From contig JAGBBW010000068.1 in the NCBI GenBank assembly GCA_017938285.1, positions 43,805 to 107,804 on the forward strand: a stretch of DNA of 64,000 nt, given 5' to 3'. This document shows positions 9,285 to 18,233 of the stretch, piece by piece. The translations under genes were made by a program, and so were the position numbers. The DNA is from Lachnospiraceae bacterium (GTDB lineage: Bacteria; Bacillota; Clostridia; Lachnospirales; Lachnospiraceae). The notes beneath the pieces were generated by a model. The model was not told the origin of the DNA. It saw only the letters and a program-made list of their open reading frames with translations, and did no database searches. The stretch's first letter is position 1. Every line of letters begins with the position of its first letter.

Positions 9285-12200
9285 ATGAAGAGAATGATAA
9301 GATGGCTGTGTCTCTTGTTTTTGCTGTCTATAGTGGTGTGTCGGTATCCCGCCAGTACAGCAGCAGCGGAAACCAAAGTGACAAAAATTGATGTCGAGAT
9401 GCGTGAACCGGAATTGGGCGAAAAGCCAGCAGGTACGGTAACCGTCAACGGCAGTACAGGAGCTGAGTTTGCGGGCATCCAGTGGTACGGAGAGTTTGAC
9501 CGCAACGGTGGTTTTAAGGCCAACGAGGTCTATTCCGCCAGGATTGACTTTAAAATTCAGGACACCCTGAAGGATAAGGTATTTGTTACCATTGAGCCGG
9601 AAAATATGCGCATCAACGGCGTATCCGGTGCTTACGGTCAGATAGGCTGTGAAAAAAGCGATGATGGCAGGCGTGTGTCGATTTGCTATATTCTCCCTTA
9701 CTATTTCACAGAGAGTGGAGAAAAGAAGCCGATAGAATATCTTAACATGGCAGAATGTACGCTGGAGGTTCCAGAGGCAGGCAAAAAGCCTGCAACCGCA
9801 GAACAAGTCAGAATGAATGAGGGCAGCAGTCTGTATGTCGAGTACATTGAATGGACCGGAAATCTGGATTCTTTGGGCAGATTCGCAGCCGGCAAGGACT
9901 ATACAGCAAAAATCTCCTTGAAAATCAAGCCAGAGGATACCATAGCAGTAGCCGCTCATCCTGCATTATTTGAGAAATATCTCAAGGTGAACGGAAATGC
10001 CAGCGATAAGGTGGAGTGGTTTTACAGCTGCGACCAGCTTATCTTGTACTATACTTTTACCACCAAAGAAAAAGTAAACACTATCACCGAAGTTGACAAT
10101 GTTAAGCTCACTATCACAGAGCCTGTCGTGGGTGAACTGCCAAGGTACGATGCCAGGGTTGCTGACGGCTGGAAGTCCTATGTAACGCACAGCGAATGGT
10201 CCGGCAATTTTGATGAGTATGGCCGTTTCCAGGCTGGTGAGGAATATACTTTCACCGTGACCACCCGTGTCGATCCAACGGAAGGAGATTTTGTTTACGA
10301 GCAATCGGGAAATCATATCCTGAACAATCAGTTTGTCACTAAAAAAACGGTCAGCGATGGTGGCAAAGAAATTACCATCTCCTACACTTTCCCTGCGCTG
10401 ACTGGTACTGCCCCTTCTCCTTCCAGGACCCCGGTAGATGACTTTAAGTCAGGCGATTACGGTGTTATGGAGATGAATGGATACAGTGATGTTGTCTATC
10501 TGTATGATGGCATGGGGGAGGATAAGGAGATTTATACTACCAAAAAACAGGGTGTCACCCTGCTCGTGCTGTCCGCCTATGTCAAAGATAACTGGTGTGC
10601 CGTTTTGTATGACGGAAAGCTCCTGTATGTCCAACACAGTGACATTTTTTCGAATCATGTAAAATACGGTAATAGTCCGGTGGAAGCGTACGGGAACGCC
10701 TGGACTACGGCAGAGAAGGTAACCGGAGGTAAGCCTGTCCGTCTGGTGGGCGGCTACTATATAGATGCCAGGGTCAACCAGGAGCCTGTGGTTAAGGATG
10801 ACTACCGGAAAGATGATGACCAGTATTACATGTCTGATATGTCCTGGAACTATGAAGGTCCTTTGCAGCCTTATACCTGGGCAGAATTTGTTATCACCTG
10901 TAAGGCGAAGGAAGGTTATTACTTTGCCCACAATGTAAAAACGGACTATATATTTGTTTATATGCCTGACGAGGTCCACTATATTGACAAGGATACCGTA
11001 CAGCTCATCTATTATAAATGGATTGACGGCAGTTCCGTTGATATTGGTGTTACCAAGGCGATGGAAAAGTATAATGAGATGCACCCGATAGGCCACTTTA
11101 ACAGCACTCCTGTCTTTGGCACAGCCATGCTTTACCAGCCGGTGGAAGTGAGAATGTATGATGTTAATGATGGAAGTACGAAGTTTTATACATATCCTGC
11201 AGTTACAAAGACCGCATCCTTCGAAAGATTGAACACTTCAGCAAAAATCACGATTCTTGACTATGATTTGACGGATGAGATTCCGGAGATGACTGGGGAA
11301 TGGTGCCGGATAATTTTTGGCGGAAAGGTTGGCTTTGTTCCTAAGGCTTGTCTGACGGATGTTGTCCTTACTGACTTCTGGGAAGGTGCTCCTGCCAAAC
11401 TGCATGACAGCCCTTACAAGTTCGCTGGCGGCAGCGGTACCAGGAACGATCCATTCCTTATCGCCACTGCAGAGCAGTTGGATGCTGTCCGTAAGAATCT
11501 GACGGCTCACTATAAGCTGATTGCCGATATTGATTTGTCCCAGTGGGGCAACTGGGTTCCGATTGGTGCTACTCCGGCTTTCGGTGCAGGTACTGACAGT
11601 GCTAATAAGGCACAGTTCGGCGGCGGTGCCTTTATGGGCAGCTTTGACGGCAACGGTCACATAATCTCCGGTATGACGATTGTGGTTAACGAAGAAAAGC
11701 CTTATATGCAGGAAAAAGGCAACAGTCGTTTTTATGGTCTGTTTGGTATCACTGGTGGTGCTGAGATTAAAAATCTGGGTCTGGTGAATTATAATATCGA
11801 CATAAACTATACCGGTGTGACAGAAAATCTGATGATGTGGGCTGGCGCATTCAGTGGCTGGTTTAATTGCAATAATGAGAAAAACACTTATGATGCTGCG
11901 GGAAATATGGAGAACTGTTATGCCGATGGTGGTAAGATTTCCATTACCGCTAATGTTGCCGAAGGAGCCGCTGCAAACATCAGCATTGAGGTCGGCGGTC
12001 TGGTTGGCGAAGCGTCCCTGGGTAAAATAAACCGCTGCTACAATGGTTCGGATATTACAGTAAAGTGTAATTCACCGTTCTATCTGGTTGGAGCCGGAAT
12101 TTGTGCTACGATGTGCAATACCTGGATTACCGAGTGCTATAACGCAGGTAACATCTCCCTGCCGGTTGGTGATGTGCATACATTTTGGCGGGATTCCATG

Positions 12201-13109
12201 GCTGGCGGTCTGGTTGGCGAGATTGGCCCAAATGGTATAGAAAGCACGATGAACAAACCTAAGGAAAACGCAAGCTGTATCTGGAATTGCTACAATACCG
12301 GTCATCTTACTGCTGCTACGGTAGCCGGAATTTATGTTTATAACAATAGCCTTGCTGCAGGTTATGTAGAAAACTGTTACAATATTGGTAAACTGACCTG
12401 TAGTGAATTTCCAATGGATGGTTACTCCCTGTTTGGAAAAGCAGACATCATATCGTCCTTTACTAGCTGCTGTAACAGCACATACATGAAAAACTGCTAT
12501 GCCGATGGCAATAAGGTCAGCGGTAGTGCATGGCAGAAGTCATCCAGTCTGGGCCGCATGGTACTCAAGGCCATCCCGGAGGATGCAAGTGTAATTCCGG
12601 AAGTGAATGTTACACCGGAAACGATTACCATACAGTATCCAGAGCCTGTACAGTGGGCTATAGACAATAAATTAATTCCAACGCCTTCGGAAGACTACTC
12701 GCTGGCTGAGGTTTGCACCCGTGCTGAATTCTTTACCTACCTGTGGCGTTTGGATGGTGCTCCAAAGGCTACTGACCCAAGTCCTTACGTTGATGTGAAG
12801 GAAGGCAACGAGTACTATGATGCTGCTATCTGGGCTTACAATAAGGGTCTGATTACGATTAAAATATTTGCAACAAAAACCATGCTCTGTAAACGTAGTG
12901 AATCGATGCTCTATCTATGGCAGTATGCAGGCTCACCGGAAGGCTTTACCTGCAAATATTATGATGTCACTTCCAAATATCGGGAAGCTGTAGGCTGGGC
13001 AGTGGAAAACAATATCATTACTGCTGAAGGTTCCGGAAAATTTGGTTCCTCTGCTACCTGTACCCGTGAGGAAATGATTACTTTCCTCTATCGCACCATC
13101 AAAAAGTAA
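9285..13109 (+). CDS. Large SLH-domain surface protein with GLUG-like repeats
   Basis: 1274 residues, exported by a signal peptide (first about 30 residues). Parts in order: three copies of a beta module of about 115 residues, each marked by a W-x-G-x-F/L-D-x-x-G-x-F motif (WYGEFDRNGGF, WTGNLDSLGRF, WSGNFDEYGRF); two SH3-like regions (about residues 395-460 and 630-700); a GLUG-like beta-helix region (about 715-1085) with repeated NCY-N/A-x-G units; and three C-terminal S-layer homology (SLH) repeats (about 1119-1273) that bind secondary wall polymer. ATG 9285 has GGAGAGGAG just upstream. It is probably an adhesin or matrix protein held non-covalently on the wall; no enzymatic motif is seen. 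Confidence 0.8.
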   Translation: MKRMIRWLCLLFLLSIVVCRYPASTAAAETKVTKIDVEMREPELGEKPAGTVTVNGSTGAEFAGIQWYGEFDRNGGFKANEVYSARIDFKIQDTLKDKVFVTIEPENMRINGVSGAYGQIGCEKSDDGRRVSICYILPYYFTESGEKKPIEYLNMAECTLEVPEAGKKPATAEQVRMNEGSSLYVEYIEWTGNLDSLGRFAAGKDYTAKISLKIKPEDTIAVAAHPALFEKYLKVNGNASDKVEWFYSCDQLILYYTFTTKEKVNTITEVDNVKLTITEPVVGELPRYDARVADGWKSYVTHSEWSGNFDEYGRFQAGEEYTFTVTTRVDPTEGDFVYEQSGNHILNNQFVTKKTVSDGGKEITISYTFPALTGTAPSPSRTPVDDFKSGDYGVMEMNGYSDVVYLYDGMGEDKEIYTTKKQGVTLLVLSAYVKDNWCAVLYDGKLLYVQHSDIFSNHVKYGNSPVEAYGNAWTTAEKVTGGKPVRLVGGYYIDARVNQEPVVKDDYRKDDDQYYMSDMSWNYEGPLQPYTWAEFVITCKAKEGYYFAHNVKTDYIFVYMPDEVHYIDKDTVQLIYYKWIDGSSVDIGVTKAMEKYNEMHPIGHFNSTPVFGTAMLYQPVEVRMYDVNDGSTKFYTYPAVTKTASFERLNTSAKITILDYDLTDEIPEMTGEWCRIIFGGKVGFVPKACLTDVVLTDFWEGAPAKLHDSPYKFAGGSGTRNDPFLIATAEQLDAVRKNLTAHYKLIADIDLSQWGNWVPIGATPAFGAGTDSANKAQFGGGAFMGSFDGNGHIISGMTIVVNEEKPYMQEKGNSRFYGLFGITGGAEIKNLGLVNYNIDINYTGVTENLMMWAGAFSGWFNCNNEKNTYDAAGNMENCYADGGKISITANVAEGAAANISIEVGGLVGEASLGKINRCYNGSDITVKCNSPFYLVGAGICATMCNTWITECYNAGNISLPVGDVHTFWRDSMAGGLVGEIGPNGIESTMNKPKENASCIWNCYNTGHLTAATVAGIYVYNNSLAAGYVENCYNIGKLTCSEFPMDGYSLFGKADIISSFTSCCNSTYMKNCYADGNKVSGSAWQKSSSLGRMVLKAIPEDASVIPEVNVTPETITIQYPEPVQWAIDNKLIPTPSEDYSLAEVCTRAEFFTYLWRLDGAPKATDPSPYVDVKEGNEYYDAAIWAYNKGLITIKIFATKTMLCKRSESMLYLWQYAGSPEGFTCKYYDVTSKYREAVGWAVENNIITAEGSGKFGSSATCTREEMITFLYRTIKK

Positions 13110-13125
13110 TTTTAGATTTTCTTAT

Positions 13126-13154
13126 TTGTAATTTAACAAAGAATCCGCTATACT
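13126..13154 (+). promoter_or_regulatory. Promoter of the first AAA-ATPase/PD-(D/E)XK gene
   Basis: TTGTAA (13126-13131), 17 bases, TATACT (13149-13154). The second paralogue has the same pair with the same spacing, and the bases AAGAATCCG before the -10 are also shared. The -10 lies inside the left arm of the overlapping terminator. Confidence 0.75.
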
Positions 13155-13182
13155 AGGATTAGACTGGTATAGCGGATTTTTT
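13142..13182 (+). terminator. Intrinsic terminator after the SLH protein gene, overlapping the next promoter
   Basis: AATCCGCTATAC (13142-13153) pairs perfectly with GTATAGCGGATT (13167-13178), followed by T residues. A transcript started at the overlapping promoter would contain only the right arm, so the hairpin stops upstream reading but not the new transcript. Confidence 0.85.
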
Positions 13183-13201
13183 GCGAGGGAGTGTGATGAA
13201 A

Positions 13202-14899
13202 ATGGCAAAAAATATTGGTATTGGAGTTCAAAGCTTTGCTGAACTGAGAGAAGAAGGCTATTTTTATATTGATAAGACTTCATTTATAAAGGAATGGTGG
13301 GAAAGTGGGGACAGTGTTACATTAATTACCCGTCCCCGCCGCTTTGGAAAGACCCTGAACATGAGCATGGTGGAGCAGTTCTTTTCTGTGGAGTATGCAG
13401 GAAGAAGTGATTTATTTGAAGGACTTTCTATCTGGGAGGAAGAAAAGTACCGGGAACTGCAGGGAACCTATCCGGTCATCAGTTTGTCTTTTGCACGGGT
13501 GAAAGAAGGGAATTATACAGATACCAGGGCAAAAATCTGTGAAATTCTTCGAAATCTTTATATCCGTTTTTCTTTTGTAAAGGATAGTGAAGTACTGACG
13601 GATGCAGACAGGGATTATTACAATCGTATGCTGGCGGCAGAAATCAGTAATTCGGATGCTACATCGGCTTTGTACCAGCTTTCGGATTATCTCTGCCGCT
13701 ATTATGGCAAAAAGGTTATTATCCTGCTGGACGAGTACGATACGCCAATGCAGGAAGCTTTTGTACATGGTTATTGGGAAGAACTGGTGTCCTTCACCCG
13801 GAGTATGTTCAATTCTGCATTTAAGACAAATCCGCAGATGGCGAGGGCCATTATGACTGGAATTACCAGGGTAAGTAAAGAATCTATTTTCTCAGATTTA
13901 AACCATTTGGAAGTAGTAACTACCACTTCGGATAAATATGCTACTGCCTTTGGTTTTACAGAGGAGGAAGTGTTTGAGGTTCTGGATGATTATGGATTTT
14001 CCAGTGAAAAGGAAGAAGTGAAGCAGTGGTATGACGGATTTGTTTTTGGAGAACATACTGATATTTATAATCCGTGGTCTATTTTAAATTTTATAGATAA
14101 ACAGAAGTATTCCACTTACTGGGCGAATACCAGTGCCAACAGTCTGGTTGGAAAAATCCTGCGGGAGGGAGATTCCAGAATCAAAAAGAGATTTGAACTG
14201 CTACTTCATGGAGAAAGTATTCGTTCTGCCATTGATGAACAGATTGTCTACAACCAGCTGGATGGCAGTGAGACTGCTGTGTGGAGTCTGCTGGTGGCCA
14301 GCGGATACCTGAAGGTGCTTTCCTATGAAAGATATCAGGATATTCCCAAAAACCAGGAGCCACTTTATGAACTGGCACTGACCAATTATGAGGTCAGTCT
14401 GATGTTCCGGAGTATGATTGGGCGGTGGTTTGCTCAGACGGAGGGGGATTATAATGATTTTGTGGATGCATTGCTGGCAGGGGACCTGGATGCCATGAAT
14501 GAGTATATGAACCGTGTATCTTTGCAGGTGTTCAGTTATTTTGACACCGGAAGCAAGGCCCATGGAGCAGAACCGGAACGTTTTTATCATGGGTTTGTGT
14601 TAGGACTGATTGTGGAACTGACCGGACGGTATACCATCACTTCCAACCGGGAGAGCGGTTTTGGACGGTATGATGTTATGCTGGAACCGGAGAATCCGGA
14701 AAAGGATGACGCCATGATTCTGGAATTTAAGGTAAAGAACAAACGGCGGGAAGAAACTTTGGAGGATACTCTGGCAGCGGCATTAAAGCAGATAGAGGAA
14801 AAGCAGTATGCAGCGCAGCTGGAAGCGAAAGGTTTTCCGGCGGAGCGGATACGCAGATATGGATTTGCCTTTGAGGGAAAAAATGTACTGATTGGATAG
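13202..14899 (+). CDS. AAA-ATPase-like / PD-(D/E)XK nuclease-like protein, copy 1
   Basis: 565 residues. The N-terminal AAA-ATPase-like domain (PF09820 type) begins with YFYIDKTSFIKEWWESGD and the variant P-loop TRPRRFGKT; Walker B-like LLDEYDTP lies near residue 180. The C-terminal PDDEXK_9-type (PF08011) domain has the nuclease-like residues: D in GRYDVMLEP and E-x-K in MILEFKVKN. The family is abundant in gut Firmicutes and Bacteroidetes, and its function is not established. A paralogue lies at 32312, same strand, with long identical stretches and the same promoter. ATG 13202 is chosen by alignment with that copy; ATG 13196 is also possible. Nothing beside it suggests a toxin or restriction partner. 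Confidence 0.85.
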   Translation: MAKNIGIGVQSFAELREEGYFYIDKTSFIKEWWESGDSVTLITRPRRFGKTLNMSMVEQFFSVEYAGRSDLFEGLSIWEEEKYRELQGTYPVISLSFARVKEGNYTDTRAKICEILRNLYIRFSFVKDSEVLTDADRDYYNRMLAAEISNSDATSALYQLSDYLCRYYGKKVIILLDEYDTPMQEAFVHGYWEELVSFTRSMFNSAFKTNPQMARAIMTGITRVSKESIFSDLNHLEVVTTTSDKYATAFGFTEEEVFEVLDDYGFSSEKEEVKQWYDGFVFGEHTDIYNPWSILNFIDKQKYSTYWANTSANSLVGKILREGDSRIKKRFELLLHGESIRSAIDEQIVYNQLDGSETAVWSLLVASGYLKVLSYERYQDIPKNQEPLYELALTNYEVSLMFRSMIGRWFAQTEGDYNDFVDALLAGDLDAMNEYMNRVSLQVFSYFDTGSKAHGAEPERFYHGFVLGLIVELTGRYTITSNRESGFGRYDVMLEPENPEKDDAMILEFKVKNKRREETLEDTLAAALKQIEEKQYAAQLEAKGFPAERIRRYGFAFEGKNVLIG

Positions 14900-14932
14900 A
14901 GGACAGACCGAAAGAAGTGGTAAGATGATATA

Positions 14933-14987
14933 AGAAGGTGTTGATGTAAGAGTTTTTTGACTTTTGCAGCAACGCCTTCTTTTTTTA
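14933..14987 (+). terminator. Intrinsic terminator after the first AAA/PD-(D/E)XK gene
   Basis: AGAAGGTGTTG (14933-14943) pairs with CAACGCCTTCT (14970-14980), one G-T wobble, followed by a T run. Its T run merges into the first repeat of the candidate Pho box. Confidence 0.8.
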
Positions 14988-15037
14988 CCTGAGTTTTACC
15001 TGTTGTAATTACAGATTTTAAATTAGTCCGATATACT
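14984..15037 (+). promoter_or_regulatory. Candidate Pho box and promoter of the EAL gene
   Basis: TTTAC occurs at 14984 and 14995, exactly 11 bp apart, with TTTAA in phase at 15017; the -10 TATACT is at 15032-15037 and there is no good -35. PhoP-type regulators bind direct repeats with an 11-bp period in place of a -35. The first two repeats lie 48 and 37 bases before the -10, against 46 and 35 at the pstS promoter. Binding is inferred. Confidence 0.55.
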
Positions 15038-15068
15038 GTGGAGGAAAAGGAAAGAGAGGGAGAAGAAA

Positions 15069-16241
15069 ATGGGAAGAATAAAAGAAGATTTTGACAGCAT
15101 TCTGGAACAGCAAAGAATAAAGCCGGTGTATCAGCCGGTGGTTTCGTTAAAGACAGGAGAAGTAATCGGATATGAAGCACTCAGCAGAATTAGTTCCCCG
15201 ACAGAAATCAGTAATACAGAAGAATTGTTTCATCTGGCAGATATCTATGGGAAAGTATGGGAACTGGAACAGATATGCAGAGGAAAAATACTGGAAAAGT
15301 ACCACAGGTTACAAAGAAAAGAAAACAGAAAGCTTTTTCTGAATGTAAATCCCATGGTAATTCATGATAAGGAATTCCGGTCTGGTTTTACGAGCGGATA
15401 TCTGAACCGGTACGGGCTGGATATGGAAAATATTGTGTTTGAAGTAACGGAAAGAAATTCCATTGATGATATGAAAGGGTTCAAGGAAACCATCCGCCAT
15501 TATAAATCCCAGGGATACCAGATTGCAGTGGATGATGCCGGTTCCTGTTATTCCGGGTTAAATCTGATTTGTGATGTGGTTCCGCATTATTTAAAGCTTG
15601 ACATAGAACTAATCCGTGGAATACAGAATGATACGATAAAATATGCAATGGTAAAGGCAATGGTGGAATTTGCAGACCTGACAAACATCCAGCTGATAGC
15701 AGAAGGTATTGAATGTGAAGAAGAATTAAAGACACTGTTAAAGTTAGGAGTCCACAACGGACAGGGATATTTTCTTGGCAGACCGGCAGAGGAACTGAAA
15801 GAGACGGAGGCGGCTGCTGTTGAAATGATACAGAAATATAACGCAAAACGGGCGGAAAAAATAAAAAAAATGGATGCAGGAAACAAGGAGTTCCGGGCGG
15901 TGCTGTTTCAGTTTGACAGCTACAAATCCTATGCAGCTTATTGTGAAAAGTATGGGGATGAAGAAGGTGACAAGCTGATTGGTGTTATGCAGCAGGTAAT
16001 TGAACAGAATCTTCTGGAAGGAGAAACAGCGGTTCAGGTAAGTGAAGACGGAATACTGGCTGTACTGGAAAAGGAACATTATAAATTCAGAACAGAAAGA
16101 ATTGCGACTGTATTCAGAAACCGGATAAGAGAATATTATCAGAAAGAGGATATAGAGAAGGGCTATCTGGCAGGGAAGAACAAGCATGGGGAGAGCAGGA
16201 AATATCCGCTTCTTGCGTTGGAGTCGGAGAGAGTGATTTGA
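15069..16241 (+). CDS. EAL-domain c-di-GMP phosphodiesterase with degenerate C-terminal GGDEF
   Basis: 390 residues, no membrane segment. The EAL domain (about residues 15-250) keeps the metal and catalytic residues: YEALSR, NVNP, FEVTER, DDAGSCYSGL, YLKLD, AEGIE and GQGYFLGRP, so hydrolysis of c-di-GMP to pGpG is expected. Residues about 275-360 align in pattern with a GGDEF domain (FQFDSYKSYAAYCEKYGDEE, GDKLI) but SEDGI stands where GGDEF should be, so this part cannot be a cyclase and may be regulatory. A terminator isolates it from the upstream gene. The promoter carries Pho-box-like repeats similar to those of pstS, 365 bases downstream, linking it to phosphate starvation. Confidence 0.88.
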   Translation: MGRIKEDFDSILEQQRIKPVYQPVVSLKTGEVIGYEALSRISSPTEISNTEELFHLADIYGKVWELEQICRGKILEKYHRLQRKENRKLFLNVNPMVIHDKEFRSGFTSGYLNRYGLDMENIVFEVTERNSIDDMKGFKETIRHYKSQGYQIAVDDAGSCYSGLNLICDVVPHYLKLDIELIRGIQNDTIKYAMVKAMVEFADLTNIQLIAEGIECEEELKTLLKLGVHNGQGYFLGRPAEELKETEAAAVEMIQKYNAKRAEKIKKMDAGNKEFRAVLFQFDSYKSYAAYCEKYGDEEGDKLIGVMQQVIEQNLLEGETAVQVSEDGILAVLEKEHYKFRTERIATVFRNRIREYYQKEDIEKGYLAGKNKHGESRKYPLLALESERVI

Positions 16242-16326
16242 TTACCTGCCGCAAATACGTAGTAGTTGTCTGTTTGGTTTGGATTCTGAGTTATTTTGTT
16301 GTACAAATAGTTGCAAAATAATTCTT

Positions 16327-16378
16327 TTTACCTTTCTTTTACATATACAAGGTTTTATTCTTTACATAAGGGGTATAT
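16327..16378 (+). promoter_or_regulatory. Candidate Pho box and promoter of pstS
   Basis: TTTAC at 16327 and 16338 (11 bp apart) and again at 16361, followed by TATATT (16373-16378). No recognisable -35 is present, as usual for activator-dependent Pho promoters. Confidence 0.6.
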
Positions 16379-16433
16379 TCTTGGATACGTAAACAGGAAA
16401 AAGAGAATAATAACTGAAAAAAGGAGAAGTTTT

Positions 16434-17303
16434 ATGAAAAAGAAATTATTATCTGTACTCACCGCTCTTACTTTAAGTATTGGCATGATTGGCTGTGGCG
16501 GCAGCGAAGGTTTTAACAATGGCGAAGAAATTTCCATTATTACAAGAGAGGATGGCTCCGGTACCAGAGGCGCATTCATTGAACTGTTTGGAATTGAAAA
16601 GAAGAATGAGGCTGGCAATAAGATTGACCATACAACAGATGCGGCAAGCATTACCAACAGCACTTCTGTTATGATGACAACGGTGGAATCTGACTTACAC
16701 GCCATCGGTTATATTTCCCTTGGCTCCCTCAATGATACGGTAAAAGCAGTAAAAATCGATGGCGTGACTCCGAGTGTGGAGAATATTAAAAATGGTTCGT
16801 ATTCCATTTACCGTCCGTTTAATATTGCAGTAAAGGATGGCTTGAGCGATGTGGCACAGGATTTTATTAACTATATCTTAAGTGCAGAAGGCCAGGCTGT
16901 AATTGAAGGTGCAGGTTATATTACCGTTTCTGAAAATGGCGCATTTGCAGGTAATGGTGCAACCGGTAAGGTTACTGTGGCAGGTTCTTCTTCGGTATCG
17001 CCGGTTATGCAGAAGTTAAAGGAAGCATATCTTGCAGTGAACACAGGTGCAGAAATTGAAATTCTTACCAGTGATTCTTCCACAGGTATGAGCAATGCCA
17101 TTGAAGGAATCTGTGATATTGGTATGGCGTCCAGGGCAGTAAAGGATAGTGAAAAGGAGAAGGGTCTGACAGAGATTACGATTGCGAACGACGGGGTGGC
17201 AGTTATCGTAAACAAGGAAAATCCGGCAGACAGTATGACAAAGGAACAGGTAGAGCAGATTTATACCGGAGCAGTAACCGTCTGGTCTGATATTGTGAAA
17301 TAA
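16434..17303 (+). CDS. pstS: Phosphate-binding lipoprotein PstS, domain order apparently permuted
   Basis: 289 residues; lipoprotein signal MKKKLLSV...MIGC, AAAGGAG before ATG. It is the extracellular phosphate receptor of the PstCAB importer. The two phosphate-binding loops are both present but in reverse order compared with usual PstS: ISIITREDGSGTRGAF (normally mid-protein) comes right after the signal peptide, and the segment normally at the C-terminus (GQAVIEGAGYITV) ends near residue 160. Then comes what is usually the N-terminus, GKVTVAGSSSVSPVMQKL, and the protein finishes with QIYTGAVTVWSDIVK, which normally lies just before the SGTR half. All parts are present once, so this reads as circular permutation, not loss. 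pstC starts 18 bases downstream. Confidence 0.92.
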   Translation: MKKKLLSVLTALTLSIGMIGCGGSEGFNNGEEISIITREDGSGTRGAFIELFGIEKKNEAGNKIDHTTDAASITNSTSVMMTTVESDLHAIGYISLGSLNDTVKAVKIDGVTPSVENIKNGSYSIYRPFNIAVKDGLSDVAQDFINYILSAEGQAVIEGAGYITVSENGAFAGNGATGKVTVAGSSSVSPVMQKLKEAYLAVNTGAEIEILTSDSSTGMSNAIEGICDIGMASRAVKDSEKEKGLTEITIANDGVAVIVNKENPADSMTKEQVEQIYTGAVTVWSDIVK

Positions 17304-17321
17304 GCAGGGAAAGGAAAAACT

Positions 17322-18233
17322 GTGAAAACAAAACGTGAAACAGGAAGCAGAAACCGCCGCATGGAAAAGGCAGTAGAAATCTTTTTTCTACTGCTTGCCT
17401 GTGTTTCCATTATTGCGGTAGTAGTAATTTGTATCTTTTTATTTGCCAATGGACTTCCGGCAGTATTTGAAATCGGTGTGGGTAATTTCCTTCTGGGAAA
17501 ACGGTGGAGACCGGGAGAGAATCTGTTTGGTATTTTTCCAATGATTGTGGGCAGTATTTATGCGACCATCGGTGCCATTTTAATTGGTGTACCAATTGGT
17601 GTACTGACTGCGGTGTTTATGGCGAAAATCTGTCCTAAGCGGCTGTATAAATTTTTAAAACCGGCAGTAGAACTTCTGGCGGGGATTCCGTCCATTGTAT
17701 ATGGTTTCTTTGCGCTGGTGGTGATTGTACCGGTAATCCGGAATGCGTTTCCGGGAAATGGTCTTAGCCTGTTGTCTGCCTGCATTCTGCTTGGCATTAT
17801 GATTCTTCCGACGATTATCGGAGTGGCAGAGTCGGCCATCCGGGCAGTGCCGGAAAGTTATTATGAGGGTGCGCTGGCTCTTGGGGCTACCAGGGAACGG
17901 AGTCTGTTCCGGGTGGTTCTGCCTGCGGCAAAGTCCGGGGTATCTGCCGGAGTAGTACTTGGTATTGGCCGTGCCATTGGTGAGACGATGGCAGTGAACA
18001 TGGTTGCCGGAAACCAGAAGGTGATTCCGGAGAGTATTTTTAAAGGAGTACGAACCCTGACAACAAACATTGTGATGGAAATGGGCTATGCAGCAGATTT
18101 GCACCGGGAGGCGCTGATTGCCAATGGTGTAGTATTGTTCCTGTTCATTTTGATTATTAATTCGGTATTTTTTATTCTGAAACGTCCGGAGGGCGGAAGA
18201 AAACGCAGGAAGGGAAAGGCGGTGAAAGTATAA
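17322..18233 (+). CDS. pstC: Phosphate ABC transporter permease PstC
   Basis: 303 residues, about six membrane segments, GTG start with AAAGGA upstream. The family motif GIPSIVYGFFAL is seen, and the EAA loop that docks the ATPase is EGALALGATRERSLF, followed by GRAIGETMAV. With PstA it forms the membrane channel for high-affinity phosphate import. The stop overlaps the pstA start (TAATG), so the two subunits are translationally coupled. Confidence 0.96.
   Translation: MKTKRETGSRNRRMEKAVEIFFLLLACVSIIAVVVICIFLFANGLPAVFEIGVGNFLLGKRWRPGENLFGIFPMIVGSIYATIGAILIGVPIGVLTAVFMAKICPKRLYKFLKPAVELLAGIPSIVYGFFALVVIVPVIRNAFPGNGLSLLSACILLGIMILPTIIGVAESAIRAVPESYYEGALALGATRERSLFRVVLPAAKSGVSAGVVLGIGRAIGETMAVNMVAGNQKVIPESIFKGVRTLTTNIVMEMGYAADLHREALIANGVVLFLFILIINSVFFILKRPEGGRKRRKGKAVKV

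Noticed and set aside
10449-11096. 215-codon minus-strand frame in the SLH gene
   Set aside because: No start signal, and the + strand gene has clear domain structure over the same bases.
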